The translations under genes were made by a program, and so were the position numbers. From NCBI GenBank assembly GCA_900545535.1, contig UQZN01000019.1, positions 1 through 47,030 on the forward strand: a stretch of 47,030 nucleotides of DNA. Reading direction: 5' to 3'. Position 1 is the first letter of the stretch, and each line of letters starts with the position of its first letter. This stretch comes from an uncultured Phascolarctobacterium sp. Lineage in GTDB: Bacteria > Bacillota > Negativicutes > Acidaminococcales > Acidaminococcaceae. Shown here piece after piece: positions 1-10,600 of this stretch. The notes under the pieces are model-generated. The model saw only the letters and a program-made list of their open reading frames with translations. It had not been told where the DNA came from and did no database searches.

Positions 1-203
1 AGTTAATACAATGAATACTTTATAATACCCCCTATGTTATAATTCATATTTATTTCAATCAATTACAAAATAATTGTGTATTATATTTTTTCTTTTTTTC
101 TCTGACCTCAAAAAAATTAGAGAAAAATTTACAAATACTTTTGCTGTACTTCTTAAATATGATTTTTGACCCGCTATAACTAAAACATTCCCTATCTTCA
201 TAA
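1..203. other. AT-rich intergenic stretch
   Basis: Very AT-rich sequence beyond the terminator of the first autotransporter. I see no convincing ORF, RNA gene or paired promoter boxes here. Confidence 0.5.
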
Positions 204-206
204 GAA

Positions 207-233
207 AAACACCTGGTTTAAAACCAGGTGTTT
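207..233 (-). terminator. Terminator of the tandem autotransporter operon
   Basis: Perfect 13-bp inverted repeat (AAACACCTGGTTT, one-base loop, and its complement), followed on the minus strand by TTTTTC. It lies about 75 nt after the stop codon of the downstream autotransporter and directly after the conserved 3'-UTR hairpin at 235-282. Confidence 0.85.
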
Positions 234-234
234 A

Positions 235-282
235 GGGGAATATTTTCAAACAGGGCAAGGGTTGCTATACCCTGTTGAAAAA
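235..282 (-). ncRNA. Conserved 3'-UTR hairpin, copy A
   Basis: On the minus strand, AACAGGGTA pairs with TGCCCTGTT around the loop TAGCAACCCT, and the stem is followed by TTGAAAATATTCCCC. The element at 19243-19290, after another autotransporter, has the same loop core (GCAACCC) and the same tail (TTGAAA then CCCC), but its stem is different in sequence and still fully paired. That is covariation, so this is a structured RNA motif. Function unknown; 3'-end processing, stability or protein binding are possible. Confidence 0.6.
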
Positions 283-306
283 CAAAAGGAAAAACACAGT
301 GCTCAC

Positions 307-3300
307 TTAAAACTCAAACCGTACGCCGGCATTGATCTGCCATTTTTTCTGGATATCGGCGCCAAAGCTGCGTTCAATATCACCATAGAAATGGCTGCTG
401 TTACCTAATTTGACATTAGTTCCCAGCCCCAGCTCAAACCAGGTATCGCCATAATCACGGTTATCACTCAACGTCTCACCGTTAGCGGCACGCATATAAA
501 TATCGCGGTCGCCGCCAAACTCATGCAGCAGATTAGCCTTGAAATACACATCATTGTTCTCAGACGTTTTCTGACCCAGCACAAAGCCTAAACGGCCGAT
601 GTAGCTGTTGACCCCGCCCATATACACATGGTTGCCACGGTCTGTCGTATAGCTGCTGCTGCTCAACCGGCCCATAATAAACTGCGCCTGCGGCTCAATA
701 AAGACGCCGTGTTCTTTGCTCAACTCTATCGTTTTGCCATATTCGATACTCAAACTGTAAGCATGGTTTTTATTATTGGCTTTATCAGGATAATCGCCAT
801 AAGAACTGATATCTGTATCAAACAAGCCTGCTTTGGCAACTACATCGGTATAGTTACCGTGCTCGCCATACCAGGTGCCATACAGGCTGCCCGCAAACAG
901 CTTGTCCTTGCCGCTGCCCAGGCTGTAATCAGCACGCCCTGTGCCTCTTTCCAAAGCAAAACCATAAGTACTCTTGGCATTATCTGCTTTATCATAGCCC
1001 AGCTGGTACATATTGTAATGGCTGTCAAAACTACCGCTGCCAAACTTGCCGCCGGTATAACGGGCCCACAAGCCGTCGCCGTCAGTCTGGTTGCTGCGGT
1101 GGCGCAAGTCACCCAGACGCTTGCGCAGGGTATCGTTGCTGTTACGCCACAAGGCATAACTGTTATCGGCCGCATCCAGCAAAACACTGGTATCATTATT
1201 GATTTTTTTCGCAATCTTCGTCAAATACCACTCGTTGACTGTACCCACAGGATTACCGTTAGCATCTAAAGCCGCCAGACCGTTTTCGATCGTCGGCGTC
1301 ACATCCCACAAACCGCCGGCATTAAGCTCCTTGCCCACAAACTGCGCAGCCTGCTCGGCACTGTTGTCCGTTACCAGCAGCAGGTTTTTCACACCGGTCA
1401 CCTCACCCAGACCGTTCGTCAGGCTGGCGTCTTTAACCTGGATATAAGTTACACCGGCAGTAGTTTTTGTGCCGATAGTGATCTTATCGCCGTCAGTTTC
1501 GCTGCCCAGATCCGTATCCATGATAAAATTACCGCCGTCGCCCTGATACTCTGCTACCGCCAAAGTATCGGCGCCCTGCGTCATATCTATAGTAGCATCA
1601 TTATTATTCACCAGCTTCGTCGCCACACTGTCGCCTGTCATATTCCACAGTGAACCATTGTCAAAAGACAGACTGGTCGTCCTGTCGGTATTATTGGCTC
1701 CCAAACTGGCGCCCGTCAGGAACGAAGACGCATTTTTAAAGCTGATGTCGATGTCTGCACCATTATTAAGCATAGCCGCATCATCAAAATGCTTGACATC
1801 GCCCACCAGCTGCACCTTTTTCCCTGCATCTGGATCAATAGTGATCGAACTTGTACCGACCCGGGCAGCATTGCTGCTGTCAACTGTCGCTACCGCAGTA
1901 CCCTTATTGGTATTGACGATCACATCGCCGTTATATACCGCATCGTTGGTATCATAGCTTACTACCACCAACCCGATACCGCCCTCATTGATAATATTGA
2001 CGTTCACATCACCGCTGGCCTGTGCTGCACCGGAAATACCAATAGCGCCGTTATAGCCGGCGGAATTGACAGCACAGCCATTGATCGTCACATTAGTCTG
2101 CGAACCTTCCTGCAAAACGATCGGCGTACTGTTGCTCCAGCCGAAAATACCTACCATGCCTTTTTGCTGCTCGTTGCCAACGCCGACCGTAGCATCAGGC
2201 GCTATCACCGACACATTCAGCACCGCGTTTTTACCCAGGTCCAGACCTTCACGCAGACCATCCATCATCTCTATACTGTTACTGCCAGTACTGACCACGC
2301 TCACATTGGTAACAGAATTATCAGCAATGGTCGTCTTACCGCGGATAGCTCCGGCCCAGCGTAAACCATTGCCATTCTGGTCATAAACATGGATATTATT
2401 GACTGCTCCGTTAAGATTGATATGGCTGCCATACAGAGCATAATTATTACCGTTGTTCGCGCCATATAAAACAACATTAGTATTGCCGTCTACATCAAGC
2501 GAACCGTCCACGCCGTAAATATTGCCAGGGCCACCGGTAACCGACATATTCAGATCGCCTTTGATAACAGAGGTAAAACCGCTGATACCGAAAACCCCGG
2601 AACTGCTGTCACTGACAACTACCATATTTACATTGCCGTCGACTGTAGCATTACCCTTGATCCCATATGTAGCGCCATGGGAATTTACCGACATATTCAA
2701 ATCCCCGGCAACCGTAGTATTACCATTGATGCCAGTAACATTTTTCTCGCCGCTCAATATCGCGTTCACGTCACCGGTAACCTCAGCTGTACCGTTAACA
2801 CCCACGACATCGCCGGTATTGCCCTTGATATCCAGTCCCAGATCACCGTCGATATCAGCCTTATAGCTGCCAACATTGATACCGGTAGTCTTATCCGTGC
2901 CCTTGGTATTATCCAGGATCACCGTTGTATTCTTAGCCGCAAAATCAACAGCCGGGTTCCAGATCCCATGCATCCCGGCAGTAGCTCCGCCACCGCCGTC
3001 CTTTTTCGTCAGCTTGACTGTAACGTTCTCCAGCCCCATCTGATTGGCAGTCTGGTTTTCAATACCAAACATAAAACTTTTGCCAGTACCATCGATCACG
3101 ATATCCCCGGCGCTGAAAGTACTGCCCACTTTGTTAGTTATACCAATGATATTACCATTATTGTCGGCCTTGATATTGATCGAGCCTGCTTTAAAATCAG
3201 AAGCATTCGTACTATCCAGACCATTTTGGATACCATAGACCTCGCTGCCATTACCCTGCAGCTCCATCGTGATATCAGCAGCTTCAAAAGAAGATACCTT

Positions 3301-4266
3301 ACCGGAAACGCTGCTGATATTGGCGATCCCCACGACCTGTCCGCCGGTGCTGGACGCAGTGATATCCAGATTTTTAAGGTTATAGCTGCCGCCGGCATAA
3401 TTATAAATGCCAAAAGCTTCACTGCTGCCGCTGCTGCTGGCTGCTATTTTCACATCCTGCATCACCACGGCACCGTCGCCACGGTTCTGCACCCCGGCAA
3501 CACGGCCGCCATTAGCACTGTTGCTCACCGTAATATCAACCTTATCGTTAGCGGTATAACTGCCGCTTTGCTCTACAGCAATGCCTGCATCATATTCGCC
3601 GGCACTGCTGCCGCCCCTGATCGTCATTGTTACCGCACCGGTCTCGATATGACCGGCATCACCAGCCTCGCCAAGATGCGTATCAACAGCAATGCCATAA
3701 GCAGCGCCGCTGCCGCCGGCCGTTCCGGCAGTGATGTCCATTGTCAGCGGATTACTGACGATGATCTGCCCATTTTTATAAACACGCAGACCGCTGTTAT
3801 GACTACCGTTGCTGACAGTGATGTCAACAGCCGACGAATCGATCCTGATCACCGAATCCGTCCCTGCTACGATGCCATGATTATCAAACGTTGTATGAGT
3901 AGCGGCATTATTGACCGACAATGTCGTATCGGCTGCAAAATTGATCTCCGCCCCGTTATAAGCGCCAATACCGTGCGCATCCAGACTAGTGTTATAGCTG
4001 CTGCCGATATTGACCCCAAAAGCACCGCCGCTGACATTCATTACTACACCGGCGCCATTACCGCTGACAGCCGCATCAGCCGTCGCCAGATAACCAGGCA
4101 TATAACCGGGAAAAGCGTTATTCTTCACATCAGTAACAGTCTGAGTGCCGATATTATACGTTCCTGCCGTATCATGGTACACAGCTGCCGCAGTCCCCAC
4201 ACCGCCGCTAAAAGCTGTTAATACCAAACTCATTGCAATAGCCTTTTCCAACTCTTTTCTTTGCAT
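307..4266 (-). CDS. Classical (type Va) autotransporter, about 1319 aa
   Basis: Predicted surface protein with an N-terminal signal region (charged MQRKELEK, then a hydrophobic stretch ending near GTAAA), a long passenger and a C-terminal translocator barrel. The passenger, to about residue 1040, is rich in short G/N/D/V/T strands such as VDGNVNMVV and VAGDLNMSV, typical of a beta-helix. The barrel starts near YALWRNSNDTLRKRLGDL and ends INAGVRFEF with a terminal aromatic residue. A TTG 9 nt upstream is in frame, but the ATG at 4266 is better placed after GAGAGGG. The gene starts 42 nt after the stop of the autotransporter at 4309-6738 and probably shares its G-tract promoter at 6964-6991. 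The two barrels are closely similar while the passengers differ, which suggests tandem duplication. Ligand unknown. Confidence 0.9.
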   Translation of the reverse strand: MQRKELEKAIAMSLVLTAFSGGVGTAAAVYHDTAGTYNIGTQTVTDVKNNAFPGYMPGYLATADAAVSGNGAGVVMNVSGGAFGVNIGSSYNTSLDAHGIGAYNGAEINFAADTTLSVNNAATHTTFDNHGIVAGTDSVIRIDSSAVDITVSNGSHNSGLRVYKNGQIIVSNPLTMDITAGTAGGSGAAYGIAVDTHLGEAGDAGHIETGAVTMTIRGGSSAGEYDAGIAVEQSGSYTANDKVDITVSNSANGGRVAGVQNRGDGAVVMQDVKIAASSSGSSEAFGIYNYAGGSYNLKNLDITASSTGGQVVGIANISSVSGKVSSFEAADITMELQGNGSEVYGIQNGLDSTNASDFKAGSINIKADNNGNIIGITNKVGSTFSAGDIVIDGTGKSFMFGIENQTANQMGLENVTVKLTKKDGGGGATAGMHGIWNPAVDFAAKNTTVILDNTKGTDKTTGINVGSYKADIDGDLGLDIKGNTGDVVGVNGTAEVTGDVNAILSGEKNVTGINGNTTVAGDLNMSVNSHGATYGIKGNATVDGNVNMVVVSDSSSGVFGISGFTSVIKGDLNMSVTGGPGNIYGVDGSLDVDGNTNVVLYGANNGNNYALYGSHINLNGAVNNIHVYDQNGNGLRWAGAIRGKTTIADNSVTNVSVVSTGSNSIEMMDGLREGLDLGKNAVLNVSVIAPDATVGVGNEQQKGMVGIFGWSNSTPIVLQEGSQTNVTINGCAVNSAGYNGAIGISGAAQASGDVNVNIINEGGIGLVVVSYDTNDAVYNGDVIVNTNKGTAVATVDSSNAARVGTSSITIDPDAGKKVQLVGDVKHFDDAAMLNNGADIDISFKNASSFLTGASLGANNTDRTTSLSFDNGSLWNMTGDSVATKLVNNNDATIDMTQGADTLAVAEYQGDGGNFIMDTDLGSETDGDKITIGTKTTAGVTYIQVKDASLTNGLGEVTGVKNLLLVTDNSAEQAAQFVGKELNAGGLWDVTPTIENGLAALDANGNPVGTVNEWYLTKIAKKINNDTSVLLDAADNSYALWRNSNDTLRKRLGDLRHRSNQTDGDGLWARYTGGKFGSGSFDSHYNMYQLGYDKADNAKSTYGFALERGTGRADYSLGSGKDKLFAGSLYGTWYGEHGNYTDVVAKAGLFDTDISSYGDYPDKANNKNHAYSLSIEYGKTIELSKEHGVFIEPQAQFIMGRLSSSSYTTDRGNHVYMGGVNSYIGRLGFVLGQKTSENNDVYFKANLLHEFGGDRDIYMRAANGETLSDNRDYGDTWFELGLGTNVKLGNSSHFYGDIERSFGADIQKKWQINAGVRFEF

Positions 4267-4308
4267 CCTATTCAACCCTCTCGCATTTTATTTTATTTTC
4301 AAAGACCC

Positions 4309-6738
4309 CTAAAACTGAAACTGCACTCCGGCATTGATCTGCCACTGCTTCTGGATGTCTGCGCCAAAACTGCGCTCAATATCCAGATAAACACTGTTGT
4401 TCTTGCCAGTACGCCAATTTGTGCCCAGGCCCAGCTCAAACCAGGTATCGCCGTAATCCTTGCTCTCGCTCAAACTGGAACCGTCTGACGCCAGCATATT
4501 TACCTCTCCCCGTCCGCCTAATTCATGCAGCGCCGAAGCCTTTAAATACACATTGCCTTTCTCAAAATCGCGGCCCATTGCCAGCCCCAAACGGGCGATA
4601 GCGCTGTCCATACCGTTATATTTGATCCGGGTGCCGTTCTTCGTCGTATATTCAGTACTGTCGATATGTCCCACAGTAAACTGTGCCTGCGGCTCGATAA
4701 AGAAACCGTCCTTCTGCGTCAGCCGCTTGTTATATTCAAAGCTCAGGCTGGTAGCCCTGGTATCAAAATCACCGCTGTCGGTGATCCGGCCATAAGTATC
4801 GATATCGCCCTTCAGCTTGCCATGCTTCAAAACTATATCCACGTTATCGCCGTATTTACCTTTTTTCGTAGCATACAAAGCCAATGACCCCATATCAATA
4901 TCGCCATTACCGGCAGTATAGCTGGCATTGCCTTTACTATATTCCAAAGCTGCGCCGCCGTACCAGACGCCGCTTTGCTTGCCGTCTTTATCGGCAAAAG
5001 CCGCATCATAACCGATCTGATACGTGTGATAGCTGCTTTTAAAGCTGTCGCCCTTCAGCTGGCCACCATAAACGCGGGCCCACATACCATGCTTATCCGT
5101 ATGGTAATCCAGCTCGCCCAAACGGTTACGCAAAGTATTATTGCCGTTGATCCACGTCGCATACAAAGCATCATTAACTGCGATCAGCGACTGGGCATTA
5201 ACAGTCTGCGACCTTTGATAACCATAAATAAACCAGTTCTTGGCACCGTTGCCCAAAATACTGTTCACTTCTGCATTCGCCGCAGCTTTATCGTTATACA
5301 CCGCATTTTCCGGATCGCTCACATCATAATCTTCACTGCCAATCAGCAGTTCGTAATCCCACAGGCTCTTGCCGTAAATATTTTCCGAATCCTTAAAAGT
5401 TATCTTATTGGCAGCGCCAGCCCCTACTGTAGCAAAACGCAGAGTATTATCTGCGCTGATCGCCGAAAAATCATCCGTAGCATAAGCCTGGATCGAATGT
5501 TCGCCCGTACCGGCAGTCGCGTTTTTGATATAGATCATATCGCTCTGGCTCTTATCACTGGAATTCAGATCCAGCTGGAAAATACCGTCCTGACCCTTCA
5601 AATTGCCGATATACACATAATCATGCTTCACATTGCTGATAGTGCTGTACACCGAATCTAAGCCGTAATTATGCCATTCCTGCTTCAGATAATCGTCATA
5701 CAGATTGACGATGCCGCCACTTTCCAAAGTCAGAGCCGTTACGCCCTTACCCTGCGAATAATGGCTGCTGTCACCAAAATAGCCCCACTCAGCGCCATCC
5801 TTAACAGTTATATTCAAAGTACCCGTAGTTGGGAAAATAGAATAACCGGCATTCTTTTCATCACCATACCAGTATGAATCCTTACCGCTCAGCACCGCAT
5901 TGACACTGCCAAACCCGGCCAAATCTATAGAACCAAGGATCTGGGTAGTTTTGGAATTGATATTGACCTGGGTTTTGCTCAAAGCATGGCTGGTATCATT
6001 TTTAGCGCTGATAGCGTCAGGCTCATTGCTGACCGCCATGATCCTTGTCGTATTGCCATTGAAATTGATAATGCCGCCGTTCTTTACGTACACTGCGTTA
6101 GCGCCGCTGGTGATATAATTGCCGACACGGTTATAAATATAAGCATCGCCGGCTACATTGATCAACCCGCCGTCAATAGCCTGAAAAGTAGTCTGCGAAG
6201 CCGACGGGATCGAATCATTATCATCGATCATCGTCACCGAACCATTAAAATCAGCTCTGCCGGCTACATTAAAATTCTCACGCAGCGCTCCATTAACATG
6301 CGACGAAATATCATTGAGCCAGTAAAAATCGCCGTTGACCACCAGCTCGCCGCCCTTTTCTACCTGCTGACCAAAGGTATAGATAGAAGAAAGCCCCTGC
6401 TGATGGATATTAAGATTACCATTGACCACCAGCTTTTCGCCGTTATTGATCCTGATAAGTCCCGTATCGCCGACTGTTACATTCAAAGTATTATTGTTGG
6501 CATTGCTGATCGTATATTCGCCCTCTTCAAACAAATGCTGCCCCCAGACAAGAACAGCAGCATCAGTATCCGTGATCAGCCCCGGAGTATATACCGCGGC
6601 ACTTGCCGCCATCGGCATAACCCCAAAACTGCCCGCACAAATAAATGACGCAGCCAATAAACCCCTTGCAACGCCACCGCTTAGAGCCGTCGCCCTTAAA
6701 TTTAGTGCGACGGCTCTTGCCAAGTCCTTTTTTAACAT
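4309..6738 (-). CDS. Classical (type Va) autotransporter, 809 aa
   Basis: First gene of the tandem autotransporter operon. The long signal region (MLKKDLARAVALNL, then ALSGGV and a hydrophobic stretch) ends near MAASAA, a plausible signal peptidase I site. The passenger covers roughly residues 50-520 and is a beta-strand-rich repeat fold without recognisable catalytic motifs. The translocator barrel begins near WINGNNTLRNRLGEL and ends INAGVQFQF. The sequence GADIQKQWQINAG near the C-terminus nearly matches that of the downstream autotransporter. Start ATG follows AAGGATGGG. Leader of about 220 nt from the G-tract promoter at 6964-6991, so expression is probably phase-variable. Function inferred as adhesion or surface interaction only. 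Confidence 0.9.
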   Translation of the reverse strand: MLKKDLARAVALNLRATALSGGVARGLLAASFICAGSFGVMPMAASAAVYTPGLITDTDAAVLVWGQHLFEEGEYTISNANNNTLNVTVGDTGLIRINNGEKLVVNGNLNIHQQGLSSIYTFGQQVEKGGELVVNGDFYWLNDISSHVNGALRENFNVAGRADFNGSVTMIDDNDSIPSASQTTFQAIDGGLINVAGDAYIYNRVGNYITSGANAVYVKNGGIINFNGNTTRIMAVSNEPDAISAKNDTSHALSKTQVNINSKTTQILGSIDLAGFGSVNAVLSGKDSYWYGDEKNAGYSIFPTTGTLNITVKDGAEWGYFGDSSHYSQGKGVTALTLESGGIVNLYDDYLKQEWHNYGLDSVYSTISNVKHDYVYIGNLKGQDGIFQLDLNSSDKSQSDMIYIKNATAGTGEHSIQAYATDDFSAISADNTLRFATVGAGAANKITFKDSENIYGKSLWDYELLIGSEDYDVSDPENAVYNDKAAANAEVNSILGNGAKNWFIYGYQRSQTVNAQSLIAVNDALYATWINGNNTLRNRLGELDYHTDKHGMWARVYGGQLKGDSFKSSYHTYQIGYDAAFADKDGKQSGVWYGGAALEYSKGNASYTAGNGDIDMGSLALYATKKGKYGDNVDIVLKHGKLKGDIDTYGRITDSGDFDTRATSLSFEYNKRLTQKDGFFIEPQAQFTVGHIDSTEYTTKNGTRIKYNGMDSAIARLGLAMGRDFEKGNVYLKASALHELGGRGEVNMLASDGSSLSESKDYGDTWFELGLGTNWRTGKNNSVYLDIERSFGADIQKQWQINAGVQFQF

Positions 6739-6963
6739 TTCAACCCATCCTTTCTTTCCATGTTCCCCTCATGGTCAGGTAACGCTTATTCCGGCTGTGA
6801 AAAACCTGCACACAAATTTCTGCTGTGCCCAAAATAATTTTTCAGCCCAGATCAACGCCCGCCTGATTTTTAACTTTTATTTTATTCCCAAAAGATAAAA
6901 AACTTTTAATCAAGCGATTTATATTTTGTTAAAATTAAAAGTTAAACTAGAAGAATTTTACGT

Positions 6964-6991
6964 ATTATATCACACGTGTCCCCCCCCGCAA
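6964..6991 (-). promoter_or_regulatory. G-tract (putatively phase-variable) promoter P1
   Basis: Minus strand: -35 TTGCGG (6986-6991), 16-bp spacer, -10 TATAAT (6964-6969). Eight consecutive G (6980-6987) run from the -35 hexamer into the spacer. The upstream GTCTTGC and downstream ACA...TGTG are shared with the promoters at 14163-14190 and 21914-21941. It drives the tandem autotransporters. Confidence 0.8.
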
Positions 6992-7070
6992 GACATTATT
7001 GTTCGAGTTTAAAAAAATTTTTGTTCGATGGTCTTGCAACTGGGAACCTTTACAAACCCTCTAAGAACAC

Positions 7071-7106
7071 AAAAAAGCACAGACCTGAAAATCAGATCTG
7101 TGCTTT
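7071..7106 (-). terminator. Terminator after the trimeric adhesin operon
   Basis: Stem AAAGCACAGA(T/C)CTG with its complement around a short loop, followed on the minus strand by TTTTTT. It lies about 45 nt after the stop codon of the small exported protein at 7150-7575. Confidence 0.85.
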
Positions 7107-7149
7107 CGCACTGCTTATGTATGTAATTTTATGCCTTAAAACAACAATT

Positions 7150-7575
7150 TTATTTCTGTTCTGCCTCGATCTCTACCGGTACAAAGACAAACTCGGCCAG
7201 CTTGCCGTCCTTATCGAACACATACGCCGCGCGCACCACCTGCTGACGGCTGTAGCCTGCCAGATACGTCAACCGGTCAGCCTGGTCAAAACGCTCAAAA
7301 GCCGCAAACTTCATTTCCTTCTGTTTGCCGAATTTCTCCCGCAGCTGCTTTTGCAGCTCGTCAAAATTACCAGCAGTCAGCTTGCTTTGCAACCCCGGCG
7401 CCAGATCCCCCTGCAGCTGGGCCAAACCGCTGCCTGCCGGCGCTTCCAGCGCCGCCACAAATTTATCTACCACACGCTGCTGTTTATTCAAGTCGTTGCC
7501 GTCTCCGGCTGCCATGCACACGCTGCTGATAGCCATAGCCACCAGCATTACTACTGTCAATACTATTTTTTTCAC
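7150..7575 (-). CDS. Small exported protein, 141 aa, family uncertain
   Basis: GTG start after AGAGG. The signal peptide is MKKIVLTVVMLVAMAISSVCMA, with cleavage likely after CMA; I see no clear lipobox. The mature part of about 118 aa has an amphipathic helix near the N-terminus (VVDKFVAALEA), a central acidic/lysine helix, and strands at the end (VVRAAYVFDKDGKLAEFVFVPVEIE). This layout is reminiscent of DUF3887-type or other small periplasmic domains with an F-D-G-K-I/L strand pair, but I cannot assign it firmly. It lies 78 nt downstream of the trimeric autotransporter in the same direction, with no terminator seen between them, so it may be co-expressed as a periplasmic helper. That role is inference. 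Confidence 0.75.
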   Translation of the reverse strand: MKKIVLTVVMLVAMAISSVCMAAGDGNDLNKQQRVVDKFVAALEAPAGSGLAQLQGDLAPGLQSKLTAGNFDELQKQLREKFGKQKEMKFAAFERFDQADRLTYLAGYSRQQVVRAAYVFDKDGKLAEFVFVPVEIEAEQK

Positions 7576-7653
7576 TGGGATCTACCTCTTTCAAAGTTTT
7601 ATTTTGTTTTGCCGGGCCGGCTTCACTGCGGCCCGTTTTTTTGTTACTGCCGT

Positions 7654-10600
7654 TTAAGCGCTTGCTGCTTCCGCATTTTCCTGCGTTTCGTCAGCTGCTT
7701 CCTGCTGCTCTTTATCAGCCTCATAAGCTTCCTGCATCCGGGCATATCTGGCTTCCAAACGCTCCATGCGGGCTTCATAAGCCGCTTCCATTTTGGCCAG
7801 CCGCGCTTCATAATCGGCTTCCAGCTTCTTCATCCGTGCCGACAGGTCAACATTGCTTTCCTGCTCTTTGCGTTCTGCCTCCGGCATTCTGTCAAGGGCA
7901 ATGCTGATGCCCATATTCATCATATGCTTGCTGCTGGTAGTCGAAGCGCCTATACTCAGCATCGTCCGTTTGTCCGGGCGGTAGAAGCCGCCCACGGCCA
8001 ATGCCTGCTTGCCTTCGTAGCTGCCCATGGCCATGGCAAAGTCTGCACGGCTGTTAGCGTTTTCAGGCTGCGGATGCAGGCCTGCCAAAGCGGCACTCAA
8101 TGCGCCCACTTCTTTGATCTCGGCGCCCATCCGGTTCACCTTGCCGTCCAGCGCCTGCACATCGCTCTGCAAGCCTTCGATAGCACTGCCCACTTCGATG
8201 CGGCTGCCATCCTCACGGTGCAGAGTTACTTCGCCCCCGCTGATCTCCGTACTGCTGGTCTTAGTCTCTTCTTCGCCCTCTTTATTTGTAGTGGTAGTGG
8301 TTTTGCTCACCGTCATACCGTGCTCATTGGTATTCACACTGCTGCTCTGCACTGTTGTTTTACCAGCACTGTTAGTGCTGGTTTTAGTAGTGGTAATGCT
8401 GGTACCTCCGGCAGAAGTATTATTGGTGGTCTCCCATTTTTCTTTCTTATCGTTATTAGCATCCGATTCTTTGGTCGCCGACTGAGTAGTGCCGCCCACT
8501 TCCGAAGTGGTAAAACCGTTTGTATAATCGTAACCGTCTTTATTGTTGGAAAGCTGGTTATTGATGGCATCATTCTTATCCACAGTACCGCCGGATACAT
8601 TTACTTTATTGCCGCCGACCCATAATTCGTTAGTCTCGATCTTGCCGCCGGTGATAGTAGTTTTGCCGCTGCTGTTGCTGAACTCTGCGCCGTTGCTGCT
8701 GTTAATGAAGCTATGCCCGCCCGCATTACTGGTCAGCTTGCCGCTGCTGCTATTGATACTGAACTTGGCAGCATCAAGATCACCGCTGCTGCCCACACCG
8801 ATATACAGACCATTGCCGTTGATAACCGAATGGGAACTGTTTTTGCCGACGGTGATGCCGTCTTTATTGATCGTGGTCTGGTCTTTATCGCCTTTGGCGA
8901 TGATAAGCTCATCACCGTTAAATCCTGAACCGTCACTGCTGCCGCCACTTCCACCGGTGCTGCCGCCTGTACTTCCACCGCCGGAGCCTAAGCCGTCTAC
9001 TTTATCAGCCAGCTCTTGGATATCCACGCCGTTAAAGCTGGTGCTGGTAATCACAGCGCCGTTGATTTTGCCATCGCTGCTGAAAGTAACGCCGTTGATG
9101 CTGCTGACGCCAGTCACTACACCGCTGGCAGCAAACTGAACGCCGCCAATAGTTGCCGTAGCTGCTTCCAGACTACTTGTTTTCATACCCGCTTTAGTAA
9201 AGCTGGTAGCGCTTTCGATGGTAGTGGTATCGTTTAAGCCGTCGCCATCCTCGTCAGTGCGTGTCACGCCTGCCATATCGGCAGTTGATGTACCGTTATT
9301 CTGAATGTTTTCTACAGCTTTTTTCAAGTCAGTCACATCAGAATCCAGGTCATTCACATTCACGCCGCCAATGCTCAAACCATCAGCAGCGTTGCCGCTG
9401 ATCGCCGCACCATTCACACTCAGTTGGGTTGCTGTTACCCTGCCTGTTGTCAGGCCTTCATGGTCAAGATGCGTGCCGCCTGCAGCAGCGGCAAAAGTGC
9501 TGATGCCGTTCCCTACATGGATGCCGCTGGCATCGACAGTAACCTGCATATTCCCGCCCTCGCCAAAGATAATGGCACTGTCGGTGATCTGGGTATGGGT
9601 CTTGTTGCCGGCATTACCCACTACCAAATTGCCGCTGAAAGTAGTGCTTTGGCTGGCTGCGTCATAGCTCATGCCCGTAGTCACCGTTTGCAGATCAGCC
9701 GCAGCTTTCACCAGGCCGCCGTTTTCGTCACCTACCAGTGTCGATACATCCTCAAACGCTTCTTTACCGGCATATATCTCTGCCAGCGTTTTGCCGTTTT
9801 CAATAAACTCAGTCGCAGTTACCTTACCGGTCACAGCTATGCCTTCGCTGTTGATTTTGGTACTGCCCTCAATCATAGTATAACTGTCTGCACCCGTGCC
9901 GCCGTTGTGTTCTATACCTGCAGTATTGGCGCTGGTAGTACCGCCGTCATTTTTCAGCTGGCTCAGGTTGATGCCGCCTACAATGACGTCGCCGCTAGTA
10001 CCGCTCTTATCGATCGTCACGCCGTTAAAGCTGGCCGCTGTCAACGCGCCGTCGCTGCTCAAGCCAAAAGCAGTACCGGTGATCTTAAACTCGCCTGCCG
10101 TCACTACAGTCGCCGCCACGCCGCCGGCAAAGGTTGTCATTTCCGCACCTGCCGTACCGCTGTATGTCATGCCGGTAGTAGCTGTTTGCAGCTCGCCAAT
10201 AGACACAGCATTTGCTTCTGCTTTAGTATAAGTAGCAGACAAGCCAGTTGTAGTATCGTTAACAGCTGTTTCCAAATCGTCCGTACGTTTCAGCAAACCA
10301 TTAGTACTGTCGCTGATCGTTGTTTTCAGCTCTGTTACGTCAACATCGCCGACTGTATAATTGCTGCCGTCTTTTTGCAGCAGCACACCGTTAAAGGTCT
10401 CTGTACCGCTGATGCCTGCTGCGCCGATAGTTACGCCGTTGATGCTTTTCACACTGCTTATTTCTCCGGCTTTGATCACCACGCCGTCCACTGTCGTTTC
10501 AGCTTTATCTTTATCGTAACTGATATTGGTGGTTTTGGTCTGCAAATCGCTGATATCGCCGGCATTGCCGCCGCTGCTGGTTTGCAACCCGGCAATATCA

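Noticed and set aside
2677..4221. A 514-codon plus-strand open frame opposite the first autotransporter
   Set aside because: It lies entirely on the complement of a clear autotransporter; composition follows the codon bias of the real gene, and no ribosome binding site or protein family is visible.
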